Part shown: positions 15,221 through 23,581 of the stretch, in pieces
How positions within the stretch are numbered: the stretch's first letter is position 1
How the letters are laid out: every line of letters starts with the position of its first letter
Origin: Streptomyces sp. IMTB 2501
GTDB taxonomy: Bacteria; Actinomycetota; Actinomycetes; Streptomycetales; Streptomycetaceae
Direction of reading: 5' to 3'
DNA length: 64,000 nt
Assembly: GCF_001953885.1 (NCBI RefSeq)
Contig: NZ_MQUS01000021.1
Location: 1 to 64,000 of the forward strand
Made by a program: the position numbers and the translations under genes
The notes under the pieces: generated by a model
Database searches by the model: none
Told to the model about the DNA's origin: nothing
The model's input: the letters and a program-made list of their open reading frames with translations, nothing else

Positions 15221-17391
15221 CGGGCAAGTGTCGCGCTGTAGTGGTTGACGATCGGGTGCTCGGGGCCGAGCACCCGGTCGCTGTCCTCCACCACACGGCT
15301 CACGAGTGCGATCGCCTCGGCGTGGCGGCCCAGCCCGTGCACGATCTCGGCCAGCAGGCCCCGCGCGGCGAACGTGAAACGGTTGTCCGGCCCGACGATG
15401 CGCATCCGGTCGTCCAGCACCCGGCGAGCCACGGGCTCCGCCTCGGCGAACCGCCCGAACTGCCACAGCGCGTAGGCCTGCATGTGGCGCGCCATGACCA
15501 GTGTGAGATGGTCCGCCGGCAGGGCCCGCTCGCACGCCGGGATCAGCAGCGCCAGCTCGGCGTCGCACTCCCGCTCCCTGCCGAGCTGCGACAGGACCTC
15601 GGGCAGGGACGTCCAGGTGTACAGCGTCTCGGGAGAGTCCTCGCCGAGCACCCGGCGCATGCCCTCGATCGCGCGCCGGAGCCAGTGTTCGGCCTCCTCG
15701 TCCCGGTCCAGCAGATCGAGCGGCCGGTGCAGGCCGGCGCAGCTGCGCAGGGTGTCCGGATCGTCGGGCCCGAGCAGGGCTTCCCGGCGTGCCAGCACCT
15801 GCCGGTGCACGGTCTCCGATTCCTCGTACCGGCCCACGCGGAACAGCGCCCTGCCCACCACGTCCCGCGCGTCCAGCGCCACCGGATGGTCCTCGCCCAG
15901 CAGTGCCCGGGTCCGGTCGGCGACGGCGCGGGAGAGCGCCATGGCCGCGCCGTAGTCCGCCGTCTCGTACACCTGCCGCACCAGCCGCACGCCGAGGGCC
16001 GCCGATCGCTCGCCCGGTGCCGTCTCCAGCAGGCGTGAGCCGTGCGGCGCCAGCAGCGCCAGCCGCCTGCGGCTCTCCGGCGACACGTCCCCTCGCTCGG
16101 GCAGTGCCGTCTCCAGCAACCCGCCCGCCACCTCTGCGAGGCACTCCCGCTGCGCGTCCGAAATCCCCGCCGCCACGCTGTCCAGCAGCACCCCGTGTGC
16201 CTGGACGCAGCGCACGCCCTCCGCCTCGACCAGCTCGGCCAGCGAGTGATCGAGCAGCCCGCGCAGCGCGGCCTCCAACCGCTCCGGGGGCAGCGCCAGC
16301 TGGAGCCCGGTGGCCGCGATCTCCCCTCGGGCCAGCGGCGCCAGCAGACTCAGCGGCACCGGACCGGCGGCCAGGAACGACAGCAGCCGCAGCACGGTCG
16401 TCGCCTCCGACAGCCCCTGTCCGGCCAGCGCGTCCAGGGACAACTGCCAGGTGCGGCTGACCAGATGACGCGACTGTCCGCCGCCGTAGCCCATGGCACC
16501 GCGGTCGACGATCACTGTCGACTCCTCGTCCAGCTTGCGCTCGTACTCGTCCATGGACCATGACTCCAGCAGGGGGCGGGCGAGATGGGAGCCCGCCAGG
16601 GTGAGGGCGAGCGGCAGGCCGTCCAGGCGGGCGGCCACCTTCCGCGCGGACCGCAGGTCCCCCGCTCCGGGCGCCAGGTCGCACAGCACCTGGGCCGCGT
16701 CGTCCAGCGGCAGCACGCCGAGCGCGTGGAGGCGGGTGCCGGGTGTGTGCCACAGCGGGGACGTGGCATGCCGGGTGGTGACCAGGACCGTGCCCTGCCC
16801 GCCGGCGCGCAGCCACGCCCCTTCCTCCAGTACGGCGGGGTCGTCGGCGTTGTCGAGGACCAGCAGCCATGGCTCGGCGGACCGGCCGAGATAGTGCCAG
16901 GCCACATCGGCCGCCGCCCGCTGCCCCGCCGCGGCGGCCGCCAGTTCACCGCTCGACGCACCCCGGTCACCGGCCACCGCCAGCATCCCGGCCCGCAGGG
17001 ACATCCGTTCGGAGGCGTTCACCCAGAAGCCGACGCGGCCGTGTTCGCGTACGGCATCGGTGAACAGCCAGTACGCCAGCGCGGTCTTGCCGCAGCCGCC
17101 CATGCCGTGCACGACGTGGACCTCGCCGCCGGGACCGGCGACGGCCGCGCTCAGCAGTGCGCGCAGTTCCCTCCGGTCGCGCAGGATCCCGGGCGGGCGG
17201 CCGACGAGCGGAATGCGCACGGAGTCCGGGGCGGCCGGCCCGGACCCGCCGGCCGAGGGCCCGCCCTCGCGGCCGAAGAGCGGACCACCGGCTCCGGCGC
17301 CGTAGTGATGGTGATGCTCCTGGATGTACTGGTCACCACTGGTCTGGAAGATCCGCCCCTGCCCGGACGCCCGGGCTCCGAGCTCGCTCAT
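15193..17391 (-). CDS. STAND NTPase (NB-ARC) with TPR repeats and N-terminal DQ-peptide
   Basis: This 732-residue signalling NTPase has three parts. Residues 12-29 hold the peptide GRIFQTSGDQYIQEHHHH. An NB-ARC/AP-ATPase module follows, with P-loop GMGGCGKT (96-103), Walker B PWLLVLDNADD and a GLPL-type motif LDGLPLALTL. The C-terminal ~250 residues are kinesin-light-chain-like TPRs, with recurring 'LLGEDHP', 'LLGPDDP' and 'VLGPEHP' at repeat ends. No effector domain (TIR, nuclease, peptidase) is present. I moved the start to ATG 17391 because it overlaps the upstream stop (ATGA), implying coupling. STAND proteins usually form ligand-triggered oligomers in immunity or development; the role here is unknown. 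Confidence 0.85.
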   Translation of the reverse strand: MSELGARASGQGRIFQTSGDQYIQEHHHHYGAGAGGPLFGREGGPSAGGSGPAAPDSVRIPLVGRPPGILRDRRELRALLSAAVAGPGGEVHVVHGMGGCGKTALAYWLFTDAVREHGRVGFWVNASERMSLRAGMLAVAGDRGASSGELAAAAAGQRAAADVAWHYLGRSAEPWLLVLDNADDPAVLEEGAWLRAGGQGTVLVTTRHATSPLWHTPGTRLHALGVLPLDDAAQVLCDLAPGAGDLRSARKVAARLDGLPLALTLAGSHLARPLLESWSMDEYERKLDEESTVIVDRGAMGYGGGQSRHLVSRTWQLSLDALAGQGLSEATTVLRLLSFLAAGPVPLSLLAPLARGEIAATGLQLALPPERLEAALRGLLDHSLAELVEAEGVRCVQAHGVLLDSVAAGISDAQRECLAEVAGGLLETALPERGDVSPESRRRLALLAPHGSRLLETAPGERSAALGVRLVRQVYETADYGAAMALSRAVADRTRALLGEDHPVALDARDVVGRALFRVGRYEESETVHRQVLARREALLGPDDPDTLRSCAGLHRPLDLLDRDEEAEHWLRRAIEGMRRVLGEDSPETLYTWTSLPEVLSQLGRERECDAELALLIPACERALPADHLTLVMARHMQAYALWQFGRFAEAEPVARRVLDDRMRIVGPDNRFTFAARGLLAEIVHGLGRHAEAIALVSRVVEDSDRVLGPEHPIVNHYSATLARYRTEPGAP

Positions 17392-17807
17392 CGCTCGGTG
17401 ATGTGCTGGTCGCGTCCGGCCTGGTAGACCCGGCCACTGCCGGAGACCTCGGCATGCAGCCGGATGTCGACCGAGGACCGCTGGTCCGGCAGTTGCGGGG
17501 TCAACTCCGCGAGGATCCGGCGCAGTTCCTCGGCGACCTCGGGGCGGGCGGCCAGCAGACGGCGGACCCTGGCCTGCCACTCGGCGGTCAGTTCGGCCTC
17601 GGTGTCGGTGTCGCCCGACTGCTGGGCGAGCAGCAAGTCCTCGCGGGCGGCGTCCAGTTCACCGGCGACGGCCTCGGCACGGTCCGGCTGGAAGCGCCGC
17701 CAGAGGGAGACCAGGCCCTCACGGGCCGCCTCCCAGGCCTGTCCGGCCATCAGCGTCACCATGGTCGTCCCCGCTGTTCTGGCGAGTTCGGCGATCTCAG
17801 GCCCCAT
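17388..17807 (-). CDS. small helical protein with C-terminal DQ-peptide, partner of the STAND NTPase
   Basis: This is a 139-residue protein with no named function. The start I chose (MGPEIAELARTAG) has GAGGGGG about eight bases upstream; a longer frame to 17897 is open. Residues 1-110 are predicted almost fully helical and charged, with AGTTMVTLMAGQAWEAAREG, a start that I recall from other Streptomyces proteins. The last 17 residues contain GRVYQAGRDQHITER, matching the N-terminal peptide of the coupled STAND protein. The two share the form GR-[IV]-[FY]-Q-x2-x-DQ-x-I-x-E. The stop overlaps the STAND start by four bases. I infer that the pair binds each other or a common partner through this tag. 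Confidence 0.6.
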   Translation of the reverse strand: MGPEIAELARTAGTTMVTLMAGQAWEAAREGLVSLWRRFQPDRAEAVAGELDAAREDLLLAQQSGDTDTEAELTAEWQARVRRLLAARPEVAEELRRILAELTPQLPDQRSSVDIRLHAEVSGSGRVYQAGRDQHITER

Positions 17808-17952
17808 GGCCGCCCCCTCTTCTCCGACCTTCGATAGTAGTGCGGCCGCCATCGCCCCGGCACGCCCGTTCACCGCTCCGGTCACCCGATCCGCCACTGC
17901 CGTTTCCGCGCGCCCCGATGCTCACCCCCGTCATATTGTTGCTAGTTTGTAG

Positions 17953-17969
17953 TTGCAAGTGACTTGCAA
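17953..17969 (+). promoter_or_regulatory. Nur box (nickel repressor operator) of sodF
   Basis: TTGCAA-GTGAC-TTGCAA matches exactly the published Nur consensus of S. coelicolor (tTGCaa-N5-ttGCAA). It lies 24 bp before the sodF start codon. With nickel, Nur represses iron superoxide dismutase while the nickel enzyme is made; this site predicts the same switch. Confidence 0.88.
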
Positions 17970-17992
17970 TAAGGTTCCGGAGGGGATCACCC

Positions 17993-18640
17993 ATGCCCGT
18001 CTACACGTTGCCCGACCTGCCCTACGACTACTCGGCGCTGGCCCCCGTGATCAGCCCGGAGATCATCGAGCTGCACCACGACAAGCACCACGCGGCCTAT
18101 GTGAAGGGCGCCAACGACACGTTGGAGCAGCTGGCGGAGGCGCGGGACACGGAGAGCTGGGGCTCGGTCAACGGCCTGGAGAAGAACCTCGCGTTCCACC
18201 TCTCCGGGCACATCCTGCACAGCATCTACTGGCAGAACATGACCGGCCCGAAGGACGGCGGCGGTGAGCCGCTCGCCGCTGACGGCCTGGGCGAGCTGGC
18301 GGAGGCGATCAGGGAGTCCTTCGGTTCCTTCGCCGCCTTCAGGGCCCAGCTCTCCAAGGCCGCGGCCACCACCCAGGGTTCGGGCTGGGGCGTGCTGGCG
18401 TACGAGCCGCTGAGCGGCCGGCTGGTCGTGGAGCAGGTCTACGACCACCAGGGCAACGTCGGTCAGGGCGCCACCCCGATCCTGGTCTTCGACGCCTGGG
18501 AGCACGCCTTCTATCTGCAGTACCGCAACCAGAAGGTGGACTTCGTCGAGGCCATGTGGCAGGTCGTCGACTGGCAGGACGTGGCCCGCCGTTACACGGC
18601 CGCCAGGTCCCGCGCCGACGTACTGCTGCTGGCTCCCTGA
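17993..18640 (+). CDS. sodF: iron superoxide dismutase
   Basis: This 215-residue Fe/Mn-type superoxide dismutase turns superoxide into oxygen and peroxide in the cytoplasm. The metal ligands are His28 (ELHHDKHH), His73 (SGHILHSIYW), Asp167 and His171 (FDAWEHAFYLQY). The LPDLPYDYSAL start is typical. The Nur box upstream identifies it as the nickel-repressed iron enzyme. GGAGGGG lies about ten bases before the ATG. The tail after about 205 (RADVLLLAP) is slightly unusual and not conserved in the family as I know it. A strong hairpin follows. Confidence 0.95.
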   Translation: MPVYTLPDLPYDYSALAPVISPEIIELHHDKHHAAYVKGANDTLEQLAEARDTESWGSVNGLEKNLAFHLSGHILHSIYWQNMTGPKDGGGEPLAADGLGELAEAIRESFGSFAAFRAQLSKAAATTQGSGWGVLAYEPLSGRLVVEQVYDHQGNVGQGATPILVFDAWEHAFYLQYRNQKVDFVEAMWQVVDWQDVARRYTAARSRADVLLLAP

Positions 18641-18704
18641 GCCACCGGGTCGTCCTGCCTCGTGATCGTCTTCTCACCCTTCACGACGGCAGGCGGAAAA
18701 CGGG

Positions 18705-18737
18705 GGACCCCCGCGAGGACGTGACTCGCGGGGGTCC
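18705..18737. terminator. bidirectional hairpin between sodF and the DsbA-like gene
   Basis: Perfect 13-bp arms (GGACCCCCGCGAG and its complement) flank a 7-base loop. The genes converge here, so it can serve both. There is no T-run. Confidence 0.8.
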
Positions 18738-18758
18738 TCCCATGCCGGGTGCCAAGAC

Positions 18759-19403
18759 CTACAGGTTGCTGAAGTCCGGGCCCTTGGTGCGGGTGCGCTT
18801 GAGCTCGTAGAAGCCCGGGACCGAGGCGACGGCGACCGCGCCGTCCCACAGGCGGGCCGCCTCCTCGCCCTTCGGGGCGGGGGTGACGACCGGGCCGAAG
18901 AAGGCGATCTGCTCCCCGTCGGGGCCGGGCAGCGCGATGACCGGAGTGCCGACGTCCTGGCCGACCTTGTCGATGCCCTCCTTGTGGGAGGCGCGCAGCT
19001 CGGTGTCGTAGGTGTCCTTGTCGCCGTACTCGATCAGGTCGGCGGGCAGGCCCGCGTCGGCGAGGGCGGCGGCGATGCTGTCGCGGTTCACCCCGAGGCC
19101 CTCGTTGTGGAAGCGGGTGCCGAGCGCGGTGTAGAGCCTGCCGACCACCTCGTCGCCGTGCAGCTGCTGGGCCGCGATCACCACCCGGACCGGCCACCAG
19201 GTCTTGCCACCGGGCCGCATGTTCTCGGCGTACTCCTCCGGCAGCTCGTCCAGCCGGTCCTCGTTGAGCACCGACAGGCTCATCACATGCCAGCGGACCT
19301 CGATGTCCCGGACCTTCTCCACCTCCAGCACCCAGCGGGAGGTCATCCAGGCCCAGGGGCACACCGGGTCGAACCAGAAGTCGACGGGGGTCTTCTCCGA
19401 CAT
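18759..19403 (-). CDS. DsbA-like thioredoxin-fold protein (Rv2466c family)
   Basis: This 214-residue DsbA/FrnE-fold protein resembles the mycothiol-linked reductase Rv2466c of mycobacteria across its length: VDFWFDPVCPWAWMTSRW, VEKVRDIEVRWHVMSLSVLN, VGTPVIALPG and the ending FYELKRTRTKGPDF. The redox motif is CPWA, not CPWC, so only the first (nucleophilic) cysteine is present. That would force a monothiol mechanism through mycothiol. There is no signal peptide; it is cytoplasmic. GAGGAGAG sits before ATG 19403. It is convergent with sodF, and both genes fit oxidative-stress defence. Confidence 0.85.
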   Translation of the reverse strand: MSEKTPVDFWFDPVCPWAWMTSRWVLEVEKVRDIEVRWHVMSLSVLNEDRLDELPEEYAENMRPGGKTWWPVRVVIAAQQLHGDEVVGRLYTALGTRFHNEGLGVNRDSIAAALADAGLPADLIEYGDKDTYDTELRASHKEGIDKVGQDVGTPVIALPGPDGEQIAFFGPVVTPAPKGEEAARLWDGAVAVASVPGFYELKRTRTKGPDFSNL

Positions 19404-19562
19404 GTCTCTCCTCAAGGGGAACGCTTTCCCGTATTCCCGTGAGAACGTCCCGGTCCGCCCGGCCATTCCCTGCTGCCCCCTGTCAGGGGCACATGGCAGG
19501 ATCGGTCCTGTTCAGCCGTCATCCACAGCCGTCCTTGCACGCGACTACGAGGGAGTGCGCCC

Positions 19563-22154
19563 GTGCCCGGTGAGAATCTGTCCCGCGACGAGGCCCGGGA
19601 GCGGGCCGCCCTGCTGTCCGTCGACGGGTACGACGTGTCCCTGGACCTCAGGTCCGCCGTCGTCGGCGACGGGGACTCCAAGGGCGGGGCGCCGCGCACG
19701 TTCCGCTCGGTGACCACGATCCGCTTCCGCTGCAACGAACCGGGGGCGTCCAGCTTCGCCGACCTGATCGCCCCGGGCGTCACCTCCGTGTCGCTCAACG
19801 GCCGGGACCTGGACCCGGGCCAGGTCTTCGACGGCGCGCGGATCGCGCTGGAGGACCTGGCCGCGGAGAACGAGCTGGTGGTGGACGCGCAGTGCGCCTA
19901 CTCGCGCACCGGCGAGGGCCTGCACCGCTTCGTCGACCCCGAGGACGGCGAGGTCTATCTCTACACGCAGTACGAGCCGGCCGACTCCCGGCGCGTCTTC
20001 GCGAACTTCGAGCAGCCGGACCTCAAGGCGCCCTACCGCTTCGAGGTGCGCGCGCCCGAGGGCTGGACGGTGTGGAGCAACGGCGTGGGCGAACAGGCCG
20101 ACGGTGTATGGAAGTTCGCGGAGACCAAGCCGATCTCGACGTACATCACCTGCGTGGTGGCAGGCCCGTACCACTACGTGACCGACTCCTACACGCGCAC
20201 CTTCGAGGACGGGACCAAGCTGGAGATCCCGCTCGGCGCGCTGTGCCGCAAGGGGCTCGCCCCGCACTTCGACGCCGACGACGTCTTCCTGATCACCAAG
20301 CAGGGCCTGGACTTCTTCCACGACCACTTCGACCACCCGTACCCGTTCGGGAAGTACGACCAGGCGTTCGTGCCGGAGTACAACCTGGGCGCGATGGAGA
20401 ACCCGGGCCTGGTGACCTTCCGCGAGGAGTACATCTTCCGCGGCAAGGTGACGCAGGCGTCGTACGAGGCGCGGGCCAACGTCATCCTGCACGAGATGGC
20501 GCACATGTGGTTCGGCGACCTGGTCACCATGGAGTGGTGGGACGACCTGTGGCTGAAGGAGTCCTTCGCGGACTTCATGGGCACGTTCGGAGCCGTCGGC
20601 GCGACCCGCTTCACCGACGCCTGGATCACCTTCGCCAACCGCCGCAAGGCCTGGGCGTACCGCGCGGACCAGCTGCCCTCCACCCATCCGGTCACGGCGG
20701 ACATCCATGACCTGGAGGACGCCAAGCTGAACTTCGACGGCATCACGTACGCCAAGGGTGCCTCGGTGCTCAAGCAGCTGGTGGCCTACGTCGGCCAGGA
20801 CGCGTTCCTGGAGGGCGCCCGCCGCTACTTCAAGCGGCACGCGTACGGCAACACGCGCCTCGGCGACCTGCTGTCGGTGCTCGGCGAGACCAGCGGCCGG
20901 GACATGTCCGCGTGGGCGCGTGCTTGGCTGCAGACGGCCGGGGTCAACTCGCTGACGCCGCAGGTGCTGCTGGACCCGGCGGGCCGGGTGGCCGAGCTGG
21001 CGGTGGTGCAGGAGGCTCCGGAGTCGCATCCCGAGGAGCGCCCGCACCGGGTCGCGGTGGGCCTGTACCGCCGTACGCCCGAGGGTGCGCTGGAGCGGTA
21101 CGCGCGCGTGGAGACGGACGTCGAGGGTCCGCGTACGGTCGTGGCGGAGCTGGCCGGAGCCGAGGCCCCGGAGCTGGTGCTGGTCAACGACGACGACCTG
21201 ACGTACTGCAAGATCCGCTTCGACGAGACCTCGCTGGCCACCCTGCGCGAGCGCCTGGGCGCGCTGACCGACCCGCTGGCCCGTGCCCTGTGCTGGTCGG
21301 CGCTGTGGAATCTGACCCGGGACGCGCTGCTGCCGGCGCGGGACTTCGTCGGTCTGGTGCTGCGGTTCGCGGGCCGCGAGTCCGACATCGGTGTGCTGCA
21401 GATGCTGCACGCGTGGGCGAACTCGGCGCTGGAGTACTACGCCGCCCCGCAGTGGCGGGAGACCGGCGCCGAGCTGCTGGCGGAGGGTGCGCTGCGGGAG
21501 CTGCGGGCGGCCGAGCCGGGCAGCGAACACCAGCTGGCCTGGGCGCGGTTCTTCGCGACCGCCGCCTTCGCCGAGCCGGACCTGAAGCTGCTGACGGACC
21601 TGCTGGACGGCACGTCGGGGATCGACGGCCTGGAGGTGGACCAGGAGTTGCGCTGGGCGTTCCTGGAGCCGCTGGCGGCGCACGGCGCGGCCGACGAGTC
21701 CGTGCTGGCGGCGGAGCTGGCCCGTGACGACACGGCATCCGGCAAGCGGCACCAGGTCCGCTGCCTCGCGTCCCGTCCGTCGGCGGCGGTCAAGGCGCAG
21801 GCGTGGGCGCAGGTGGTGGAGTCCGAGGCGCTGTCGAACGCGCTGGTGGAGGCGACGATCGCGGGCTTCGGACAGCCGTCGCAGCGGGAGCTGACCGCGC
21901 CGTACGCGCAGAAGTACTTCGCGGCGATCGAGCGGGTGTGGCGGGAGCGGTCGATCCAGATCGGCATGGATGTCGTACGGGGCCTGTTCCCGGCGCTGCA
22001 GGACCGCCCGGAGACGCTTCAGGCGACGGACGCGTGGCTGGCGGCGCACCGGGACGCGGCGCCGGCGCTGCGCCGGCTGGTGCTGGAGGCACGGGACGAT
22101 CTGGCGCGGGCGCTGCGCGCACAGGCGTGCGACGCGGCGGCGATCGCCGGCTGA
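19563..22154 (+). CDS. pepN: aminopeptidase N (M1 metallopeptidase), copy 1
   Basis: This 863-residue M1 zinc aminopeptidase removes N-terminal residues from peptides in the cytoplasm. The substrate-binding GAMEN motif is at residues 276-280. The zinc site H310-E-M-A-H314 and E333 fits HEXXH-x18-E. An N-terminal beta domain and a C-terminal helical ERAP1-like domain complete the usual layout. The start is GTG 19563 with GAGGGA upstream. A second M1 gene lies at 38104 with the same motifs. The DsbA-like gene is divergent. A hairpin follows the stop. Confidence 0.94.
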   Translation: MPGENLSRDEARERAALLSVDGYDVSLDLRSAVVGDGDSKGGAPRTFRSVTTIRFRCNEPGASSFADLIAPGVTSVSLNGRDLDPGQVFDGARIALEDLAAENELVVDAQCAYSRTGEGLHRFVDPEDGEVYLYTQYEPADSRRVFANFEQPDLKAPYRFEVRAPEGWTVWSNGVGEQADGVWKFAETKPISTYITCVVAGPYHYVTDSYTRTFEDGTKLEIPLGALCRKGLAPHFDADDVFLITKQGLDFFHDHFDHPYPFGKYDQAFVPEYNLGAMENPGLVTFREEYIFRGKVTQASYEARANVILHEMAHMWFGDLVTMEWWDDLWLKESFADFMGTFGAVGATRFTDAWITFANRRKAWAYRADQLPSTHPVTADIHDLEDAKLNFDGITYAKGASVLKQLVAYVGQDAFLEGARRYFKRHAYGNTRLGDLLSVLGETSGRDMSAWARAWLQTAGVNSLTPQVLLDPAGRVAELAVVQEAPESHPEERPHRVAVGLYRRTPEGALERYARVETDVEGPRTVVAELAGAEAPELVLVNDDDLTYCKIRFDETSLATLRERLGALTDPLARALCWSALWNLTRDALLPARDFVGLVLRFAGRESDIGVLQMLHAWANSALEYYAAPQWRETGAELLAEGALRELRAAEPGSEHQLAWARFFATAAFAEPDLKLLTDLLDGTSGIDGLEVDQELRWAFLEPLAAHGAADESVLAAELARDDTASGKRHQVRCLASRPSAAVKAQAWAQVVESEALSNALVEATIAGFGQPSQRELTAPYAQKYFAAIERVWRERSIQIGMDVVRGLFPALQDRPETLQATDAWLAAHRDAAPALRRLVLEARDDLARALRAQACDAAAIAG

Positions 22155-22233
22155 CACCGCCCGGCACCGGCCGACCTTTGGCCTGAGCTTGGGCCGCCGG
22201 TGACCGTTACGGAATTCGTTCCATCAGAACCGT

Positions 22234-22267
22234 AACCCCTGGTCCGCACCCGATCGGACCAGGGGTT
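22234..22267 (+). terminator. hairpin terminator downstream of pepN
   Basis: Arms AACCCCTGGTCCG (22234-22246) and its perfect complement (22255-22267) are separated by 8 bases, followed by TTCCC. It is 80 bp after the pepN stop. Confidence 0.75.
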
Positions 22268-22381
22268 TCCCGTCCCTACTCGGTACCCGAACACCTGACC
22301 TTTAGTCCCACCTTGTCCGCATTCATCGACGGCCGTGTAACAGCGGTTAAGGGCGGGTCCGGACGCGGGAATCCCGACGCC

Positions 22382-23419
22382 ATGACCCACAACACCCCGC
22401 TCTCCCCCCGCCCCCTCCGCCACCTCTCCGACGTCCACCGCCGTGTCCTGACGGTGAGTCAACTCCGTTCCCACAGTGTGACGTCGGCCGAGCTGGGCGA
22501 GCAGTGCCGCCCCGGCGGCCCCTGGCAGCTGCTGCTGCCGAACGTGGTCCTGCTGCACCCCGGCCCGCCGACCAGCGAGGAGCGACTGCACGGGGCCCTG
22601 CTGTACGCGGCCCGCGAGTCGACGCCGGGCGTCCCGGCCCAGCCGACGGCGGAGGAACCGCACCGCCCGGTCTACGCGGAGGCGATGATCACGGGCCTGG
22701 CCGCCCTCACCCTCCACGGCTTCTCGGCCACCCCGCCGCTGCTGTCCCTGGACCACGTCGACGTCCTGATCCCGCGTCAGCGCCGGGTGCGCTCCGCGGG
22801 GTACGTCCGCGTCCTGCGCACCCCCGCCCTGCCCAGGCCCAAGGCGGTGGCGGGCCTGCCGGTGGCGCCGGTGCCACGAGCCCTGGCGGACGCGGTGGCG
22901 GAGCTGACGGACGCGCAGGCGGTACGGCGGCTGCTGACCGAGGCGGTGCGCGGCGGCCACTGCGAACCGGCCGCCGTCGTCCGAGAGTTGACCCTTGCCA
23001 AGCTGCTGAACCGGCCCCATGTGGTGGACGCGGTGGACGCGCTCCTGGCTGAGGGCCGCTCGATCGCCGAGGACCGGCTGTACCGGATGGTGAGCGAGCA
23101 CGGGCTGCCCGACCCGGTCTGGAACGTCGACCTGCGGCTGCCCGGCGGCCCGCACCTCGGCGGCGTGGACGCGTACTGGCCCGACCAGGCGGTGGCGGTG
23201 GAGCTCGACACCCGGGCGCCCCGGCAGGACGAAGACGCGCTGTGGTCGGAGTACGCCCGCAAGCGCGAGCACCTGGAACGGCTGGGGATCACGGTCGTGT
23301 ACATCACCCCGAAGAAGCTCAGGGACGCGCGCGAGCAGCAGGCCACGGTGGTCCGTACGGCCCTGATGGCGTCCGTCGACCGCGACCCGGCCGCCTATGT
23401 CGTGGTGCTCCCCCGGTAG
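22382..23419 (+). CDS. AbiEi-like HTH protein with C-terminal PD-(D/E)XK (DUF559-like) fold
   Basis: This 345-residue protein has no firm name. The first ~60 residues look like the winged helix of AbiEi-type antitoxin proteins (HRRVLTVSQLRSHSVTSAEL). The middle resembles their C-terminal extension (DHVDVLIPRQRRVRSAGYVRV). The last ~110 residues carry a nuclease-like strand pattern: GGVDAYWPDQAVAVELDTR, then YARKREHLERLGITVVYITP, as in DUF559/Vsr-like PD-(D/E)XK folds. No AbiEii toxin gene is next to it. ATG 22382 was preferred to the earlier open frame by family start. It might be a solitary regulator or nuclease of a defence family; I cannot say which. Confidence 0.65.
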   Translation: MTHNTPLSPRPLRHLSDVHRRVLTVSQLRSHSVTSAELGEQCRPGGPWQLLLPNVVLLHPGPPTSEERLHGALLYAARESTPGVPAQPTAEEPHRPVYAEAMITGLAALTLHGFSATPPLLSLDHVDVLIPRQRRVRSAGYVRVLRTPALPRPKAVAGLPVAPVPRALADAVAELTDAQAVRRLLTEAVRGGHCEPAAVVRELTLAKLLNRPHVVDAVDALLAEGRSIAEDRLYRMVSEHGLPDPVWNVDLRLPGGPHLGGVDAYWPDQAVAVELDTRAPRQDEDALWSEYARKREHLERLGITVVYITPKKLRDAREQQATVVRTALMASVDRDPAAYVVVLPR

Positions 23420-23469
23420 TGACGGACCGGGAGGCATCAGGAGGGCCGTACAGAGCCCTCAGGAGGGGA

Positions 23470-23508
23470 GAGGAGGGGCCGCCGGACCGATTCCGGTGGC
23501 CCCTCCTC
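23470..23508 (+). terminator. 17-bp hairpin terminator
   Basis: Arms 23470-23486 and 23492-23508 pair with a single G-T wobble around a 5-base loop. It lies 50 bp after the AbiEi-like gene and before the esterase gene. Confidence 0.8.
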
Positions 23509-23581
23509 ACGTATCGGCGCCTGCCGAAAGTTCACCCGGACGGGCGAGTCCGGCGGGCGGTGGGTGATCGGGGCACAGTAG

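Noticed and set aside
13529..16870. A very long open frame on the minus strand, antisense to the second permease and spanning part of the STAND gene.
   Set aside because: It is out of frame with the recognised proteins, has Arg/Gly/Pro-rich random composition and no domain. High GC at third positions creates such frames. The same holds for long antisense frames over pepN (19545-22157 and 37489-40488) and the first permease (4504-6006).
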